Source: Aphelenchoides besseyi
Taxonomy: Eukaryota; Nematoda; Chromadorea; Rhabditida; Aphelenchoididae
Length of the DNA: 64,000 nucleotides
Assembly (NCBI GenBank): GCA_024699855.1
Contig: JAMPIQ010000001.1
Coordinates: 1,860,001-1,924,000 of the forward strand
Direction: 5' to 3'
Numbering within the stretch: the first letter of the stretch is position 1; every line of letters begins with the position of its first letter. The notes beneath the pieces are model-generated. The model saw only the letters and a list, made by a program, of their open reading frames with translations, did not search any database and was not told the origin of the DNA. A program made the position numbers and the translations under genes. Below, in pieces: positions 59,193 through 64,000 of this stretch.

Positions 59193-59666
59193 CCATCTCT
59201 CGGGTATTTGAAACATTTCACTTCAATTGTCTCGCTGTAAATTCCAATAAATTTTTATGTTCTTATTCAAAATTGCCGTAATTATCAGCACAAACATGTT
59301 GCGCTTGGCGCGTATTGTCGAATAAGTGAGTCATAATATGATGTACAACAAATAAAAGACGCTAAGAAAGATTTGATGTTTGGATGGAGAAGAAATACGA
59401 CGTGCAAGACCGGAACTGAATAATCTGGAAACACTGAAGTATTGGTGCTGAAGATGTTGAGCCAAGTGAATTATAAAGAATGAAAAGTTGCATCGATACG
59501 TTTGTTAAGAGGGGAGCTAGTTCTTGTTGGGTGAGATATTGAGGCATATATTTCGTGGAATTAGAAATGGAAAACCGTTGAAATGCTGTAGCTATTGAAA
59601 AACATATTCGTTACAGTGCATTTTGTGAACCCGAAAGAAATCGCTTATCATGTTCAAGCCAATAAA
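59193..59666. other. Convergent 3' spacer between SON and PPP1R16-like gene
   Basis: AATAAA at about 59247 serves SON. No gene, repeat or RNA seen in the remaining bases. Confidence 0.4.
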
Positions 59667-61446
59667 TTAGAGAATCACACAGCAACATTTCGTCTTGTCC
59701 ACTGAGTGAGAGTTCGCGGCTCCATAGACTCCACCGTTTTTGCCATTCAATGCGTTCGTAACTGTTGGTGTATTCACATCGTTCATTTCTGAAGTTAAAA
59801 TGCTTTTCAGAGGTCAAACAGCAACATTTACCGTATAGCTGATCCGGTTTCTTCTTCTTTCGTTTCGTCGATGAACGACCACGAGTGGCTTTGGCCAAAT
59901 TACTTGCGCCGTGAGTTTCGTCGTCGTCTTCGTAGTCGTTCGATGCATTCGCCTCCAACTTCTTGTACCACTCGTCTTCACCGTGCGCTTTGACTTTCGA
60001 GTTACCGGATTTGTTGAGCACCCGTTTGTTCGGTGAATCTCTTGATTTTCTTCCCGTTTCTGTGAGGGAAGCTGCTCGTTGAGGTCCAGTCGGAAAGTTT
60101 GAAACCTCATCCTAAAAATATCATTTTGTATAACCAATTTGTTTTGTTTGAAATTACCATGTACGAGTTGGAAACATCTTCTTTGCTCCATGAACGCATA
60201 AGATTGGAGTTCTCGTTCTGAGCATCGAGTCTTGCCCACGTAATTCCATTGCGATCACGAAGCGACTGCCGACGAATCGTACCGCGAGCAGAGAATGGAT
60301 TATCTGTTTGGCCATTTGTAGCAGGAATCTGAGGTTGTTGCGGCGATTCGAACTTCTTTCGTCTAAAAACCAGTTAAACGAACAAAACAACTCGAACTCA
60401 CTTTCTTGATTGTCGTCGAGAATCACGAACACCAAAGGCGTGTCTTCGTTTTCGGGCTTCGGTCTGTTGAAGTGTGAGGATCACTTGTCGAGTTTGATCG
60501 TCTTGCGCCAAATCAAGGACAGTTTCTTGCGATTGTGTTTTGGCATCGATATCAGCACCGTACTCGCAAAGCAACTCGATTAGCTCCGGTTGATTCCAAT
60601 TGGCTGCAGCGTGAATTGGCTGCCAAAGATCGTTGTCACGAAGCGATGTTTCGACTCCACAGCGCAATAAGAACGCAGCAACCGTATAATACCCGTGAGC
60701 AGCAGCAATGTGCAACTAAAAATAAAATCAATAAACATAATCAAATAAAATCTTACGTAAGTCGAACCATCAGGATAACGAAAGCTTAGTGATTCGCCAC
60801 GTTGATGTTTTGTTTTCATGTCAATGAGCATTTCCGTTTCGGGTTTGGTTCGCATATCGTTGATGATCTCTTGAGTGATGTTCTGATTGAACATCTCTTG
60901 TTCGATGTAGTCGAGAGTGTGACTTTCGTCTTCGCACAAATCATATGGCATATTGCCATCAGCGTTTACGGCCAACAAATCAGCACCATGACGAATCAAA
61001 AGTCGTACAATTGCAAGATAATCACAACAAGCAGCCGCATGAAGTGGAGTCCACAATTCGGTGTCTTTGGCATTAACATTCGCAGCGTAGTTTAATAGCA
61101 ACTCAACAATACGCTCATTGTTGTCGATTGAAGCTTGATGTAGAGCTGTGAGCCCATCCTCATTACAAGAATCGGGATTAGCACCCTCGCGTAAAATATT
61201 CTCAATTTCAACGGCATCAGCGCGACTTGTCGCTTCAAGCAACGCTACTTCGGGGCTGAATACTAAACGCGGCATTCGAGGACGAGGAGGTGGTAATTGC
61301 CGTTCACGTTCCCGACACGCTTCCAATTGAACTTTTCGTCGTTCTCGAGCCAAACTAAGTCGGTCCGTAGCTGTCATCCGCTCAATGTTCGGTAGTTCGG
61401 CCACCAACCGCGCATGATCCGGTGGTTCGATTATTGGCCGTTGCAT
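59667..61446 (-). CDS. PPP1R16: PP1 regulatory subunit 16-type ankyrin protein with C-terminal CAAX box
   Basis: This MYPT-family protein targets protein phosphatase 1 to membranes. Start MQRPIIEPPDHARLVAELPN at 61446, then a basic helix and RPRMPRLVFSPEVALLEATS (an R-L-V-F type PP1 docking motif). Five ankyrin repeats follow, for example NEDGLTALHQASIDNNERIV, TELWTPLHAAACCDYLAIVR, DGSTYLHIAAAHGYYTVAAF and DNDLWQPIHAAANWNQPELI. A charged linker (STKRKKKKPDQLY) leads, after a short intron at about 59797-59834, to a last exon ending DKTKCCCVIL and stop. CVIL is a CAAX box with Leu last, predicting geranylgeranylation, as PPP1R16A/B also end in a CAAX box. About 540 aa. Confidence 0.9.
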
Positions 61447-63999
61447 TCTTGTAGTCTAACTGGGGAAAGGGTGTGATTCAGACGCAAAATTCAGTTAGTT
61501 TTGCAGACGATCACAACAAAAAGTGTCGTATTAGCGCAAACATCAGTTTGATCCCATCAGAAGTATCGCAAAATGAGTAGTCTGCGGCCGTCAAAATGGC
61601 GATAATCAATGAGCCTAAAGCACTTTGGTTATTTGCGCAATTAAAATCGTAAAAAGACAAAAGGCCAATGTCGCGATTCAACGTCTCGATGATCATCACG
61701 GGGGTTCATAATCGTGAAAGGCGTGTAACAGGACCGCAGAACTGATAAGAAGCGAAACCGTGATTTCAACGTTACGATTAATGACTCTGCACAAACTTCT
61801 GCTAATCGAATAGAACTTGTACACGATTTGTCGAACAATTAAAAGGACTTAAGGATTACAAGTGGAATGCAGAAAAATCAAAGAAACACGAGAATTTTGC
61901 TTATTGTTCAGCAGCCAAAAACACACGTCCTTCTGAAGCCTTGATGGAGAGAGCCTGTGGCCGATTGCTCACGAAAGAAAGTGAGTCACAATTTCTGACG
62001 GAGCGACCGTTCGGGCCATAAATCGGCGACTGTTTGTGTTGACAGTGGCAACGTTTACAGACCCTCTCAACTTCTTTTTGGGGCCGGCGATCGGTCGAGA
62101 GAGTGCACGACGTTTGGCCGACGGAGAAATTGAAACGATTGCGCATTTCGACGCAAAATTTTGCCTCTCGAAAACGAGCGAACGTTTTCGGCGAGGGGGA
62201 TTCCACGGTTTCGAATCGCCGCGTTCGATTGGCGGCTGTGGAAAAATGGCGAAAATCTTAAAATCAACAACAAAAAAATCGAAACGACTCGCGACGTCGA
62301 TTGTTGAGCGACGCAAATGTCGATCTGTGTACCCTTTTCATTCTTTTGCTCTTTCCTCTCTCCAAGGTCGCTCGGTTTCAGTTCGACTGCGCGAAGAAGA
62401 TGCGTCAAACGGTTCGCGCACCGATCGGGATTTTTGTGTTCGAGAAACACGCGGGGGGAAAGGAGAGAGGGAGTGCGCGAAAACCCGGCGTCGATATCAA
62501 CTGATCGTGTAGCCCGGAGGGAAGGGAATCTGCCAACAGCTGACGATTTTACCTTTGGCGCGTTTTTCCGGTTCTCTTCGGCGCGGAACGAAAAAGTCGG
62601 CCAAGAGAGCGAACACTTTCGCCGAGAGCTCAACAACATTGTCAGCGGTCTCATCCATTCACACAAAGCGGATACACTTCTCAAGAGAGTCTTCTCTTCT
62701 TTTTTTTGGTAAATCTGCTCGTCTTGGCCCTGCAGCCGACAACTCCAAAAACAACTGTGCTTCACACGAACACACCGCGCAATAGATTCAAATGGCCACC
62801 TCGAAGACTGCCGGGTAGTTTTTCGTTTTTGGTTCCGGAAAGAAATTTAAGCCACTGGAATCGTTGCGACGGTCAGTTAAACGCAAATACGAAAAAATTA
62901 CGCAGCTAATTGTATAGTTCGAAATCGTATATTGCCACAAAAGATGGCTTTTTTATAGATGGTCTTACAAAACAAAGTTTGATTTCATTCCGTTTTGTCT
63001 TCTTCACCTCCTCCTCGAGTGACCACTCCGTGCGTTATTCGTTGAGTGGCTTCAACAACTGACATTAGGCAAATTGAGTCTCGAACCGTAGCGGATGCAT
63101 GATGATGCCTCCTTCTTGAGGAGTGTTCGAAACGACCAAGCGGATTCGGTCGTTGCGGTTTTTTCTCGAAACACGTAAAAGCCAATTGCAATACGGAGTG
63201 TTTGGTCTAGTGGCCATAAAAGCGTTTCAATCCGATTTGACAGACACCCTTCGGCTTTAGGCTACAGTTAGGATGCGAAATTAATTCAAATAGATGAGAA
63301 AATCCTTTCCAGAAAACCGATTTTGGTCCCATCATCTAACTGTTTTCCGATATGCCGACCCTTATTACACAGAAAGAGAACTTCGAAAGGATTGTAATTA
63401 GAAAACGGTGAAGTGCAGTGACTTGTTGAGTCTGAAGACTGTCGGCTGTCCGTCAAGCCGCTAATTTCTTCACTACAGCAATGGACTTGAACCAAAAGGA
63501 CAAAAAAGAGACGATGAAAGAGCACAGGACATTACGCTAACAAACAAACTTCAAGCAAAAAACCCATAAATTTGCGCATTCAAGGAGTGGAAAAAAGAAC
63601 AATAAAAGCGCAAAAGTTTCGGCTTAAACGCGACAAAAAGAAGAAAACTAATTGCACCAAATCACAGAAATCCGGACCGAGTGGAGGGTTAACTCGCTGC
63701 TGCGCGTTCGCTCTTTTCTTTTCTGTGCTCATCAAAAGTCTTTTCCTGCAACGAGTATAAGAGAGCCGAGAGTCGTTAGTGTATATAAACAAAAGTACAC
63801 GCGTTTCGTGTGTCCAATCAAACAGTTCGTCTTTAAAACCCCCACGAGACGGAAGAGTGGAGACCGTCGCGTACATCGAACTGTTTTGACCATCGCACTT
63901 GCACATTGGGGGAAAGAAGGCTTCCTTCCCACTGACCACTACAAACGGCGTTCACTTTTCCACCTGCTCTCTCGATCGGTACAAATAAGGTCACTCAAC
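61447..63999. other. Long apparently non-coding region at the right edge
   Basis: About 2.5 kb with no gene I can support. 61.5-61.9 kb is ordinary AT-rich sequence. 61.95-62.75 kb is richer in C and G with gagag/cgcg runs, and long frames are open on both strands (158 aa plus at 62036; 232 aa minus at 62765), but none has a recognisable domain. The rest is AT-rich with short frames only. It probably contains promoters for PPP1R16-like and for a gene right of the window. Confidence 0.4.
63779..63825 (+). promoter_or_regulatory. Candidate TATA-type core promoter
   Basis: A tatataaa box at about 63781-63788 is followed about 30 bp later by a pyrimidine-A context (gtccaatcaaacagt) that could be the transcription start. 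It would serve a plus-strand gene beginning right of the window. Confidence 0.3.
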
Positions 64000-64000
64000 C

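Noticed and set aside
62067..62765. A 232-aa minus-strand frame
   Set aside because: No domain, odd composition, and the plus strand is open over the same bases; treated as compositional.
63195..63280. tRNA-like stretch containing ggtctagtggcc
   Set aside because: No B-box (GGTTCRANYCC) and no cloverleaf could be folded by eye.
1..64000. CRISPR array, prokaryotic operon, rRNA, integrated virus or long transposon
   Set aside because: No regular repeat-spacer array, no reverse transcriptase or transposase motifs and no rRNA-like sequence were seen on either strand.

Overview
The window is a gene-dense stretch of a metazoan nuclear genome. The evidence is multi-exon genes with GT..AG introns, mostly about 30-60 nt long and ending in a T-rich tttag/tttcag acceptor, intergenic gaps often of only 100-300 bp, and AATAAA signals just after stop codons. 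There are no bacterial, organellar or viral genes, and no rRNA, tRNA or CRISPR. The gene style (tiny introns, tight same-strand pairs, a p23 close to nematode p23, a PHM without an attached lyase, a furin-type convertase) points to a compact protostome genome, most likely an ecdysozoan and perhaps a nematode. A NELF-C/D gene argues against a C. elegans-like nematode. Species cannot be fixed from the sequence.

Left part (1-20.7 kb) is a housekeeping cluster: TBCD (-, runs off the left edge), RPF2 (+), DCTN6 (-), PSMD8/Rpn12 (-), a p23 co-chaperone with an SGT1-type tail (+), SMG1 kinase (+), NELF-C/D (-), PPP1R8/NIPP1 (-), CCDC124 (+), UBL7 (+) and PHM (-). Themes are tubulin and dynein-dynactin, ribosome assembly, proteasome, Hsp90 co-chaperones, nonsense-mediated decay and transcription pausing.

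Middle part (21.2-46.4 kb): a RALBP1-like RhoGAP (-) whose 2.7-kb intron holds a complete leucine-rich-repeat membrane-protein gene on the other strand; a furin-type proprotein convertase (+); an unusual single-pass membrane protein whose C-terminal part resembles the Hsp90 middle domain (+); a small orphan; and the giant ribosome-assembly ATPase midasin (-, about 14.8 kb) with six AAA modules, an acidic stretch and a MIDAS/VWA domain.

Right part (46.4-64 kb): a strongly G-over-C skewed spacer, then an orphan locus (47.5-48.9 kb) of small hydrophobic proteins with internal repeats, perfect hairpins and two nearly identical introns. This is the best candidate for something undescribed. It is followed by another orphan, PSAT1, VDAC, CLN3, a 94-aa membrane protein, SON (with an inverted-repeat-filled intron), a prenylated PPP1R16-type ankyrin protein (-), and 2.5 kb of apparently non-coding sequence holding a TATA-type promoter near the right edge.

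Exon models were assembled by eye from splice sites, phase and similarity remembered for each family. Gene spans run from start to stop codon and include introns.
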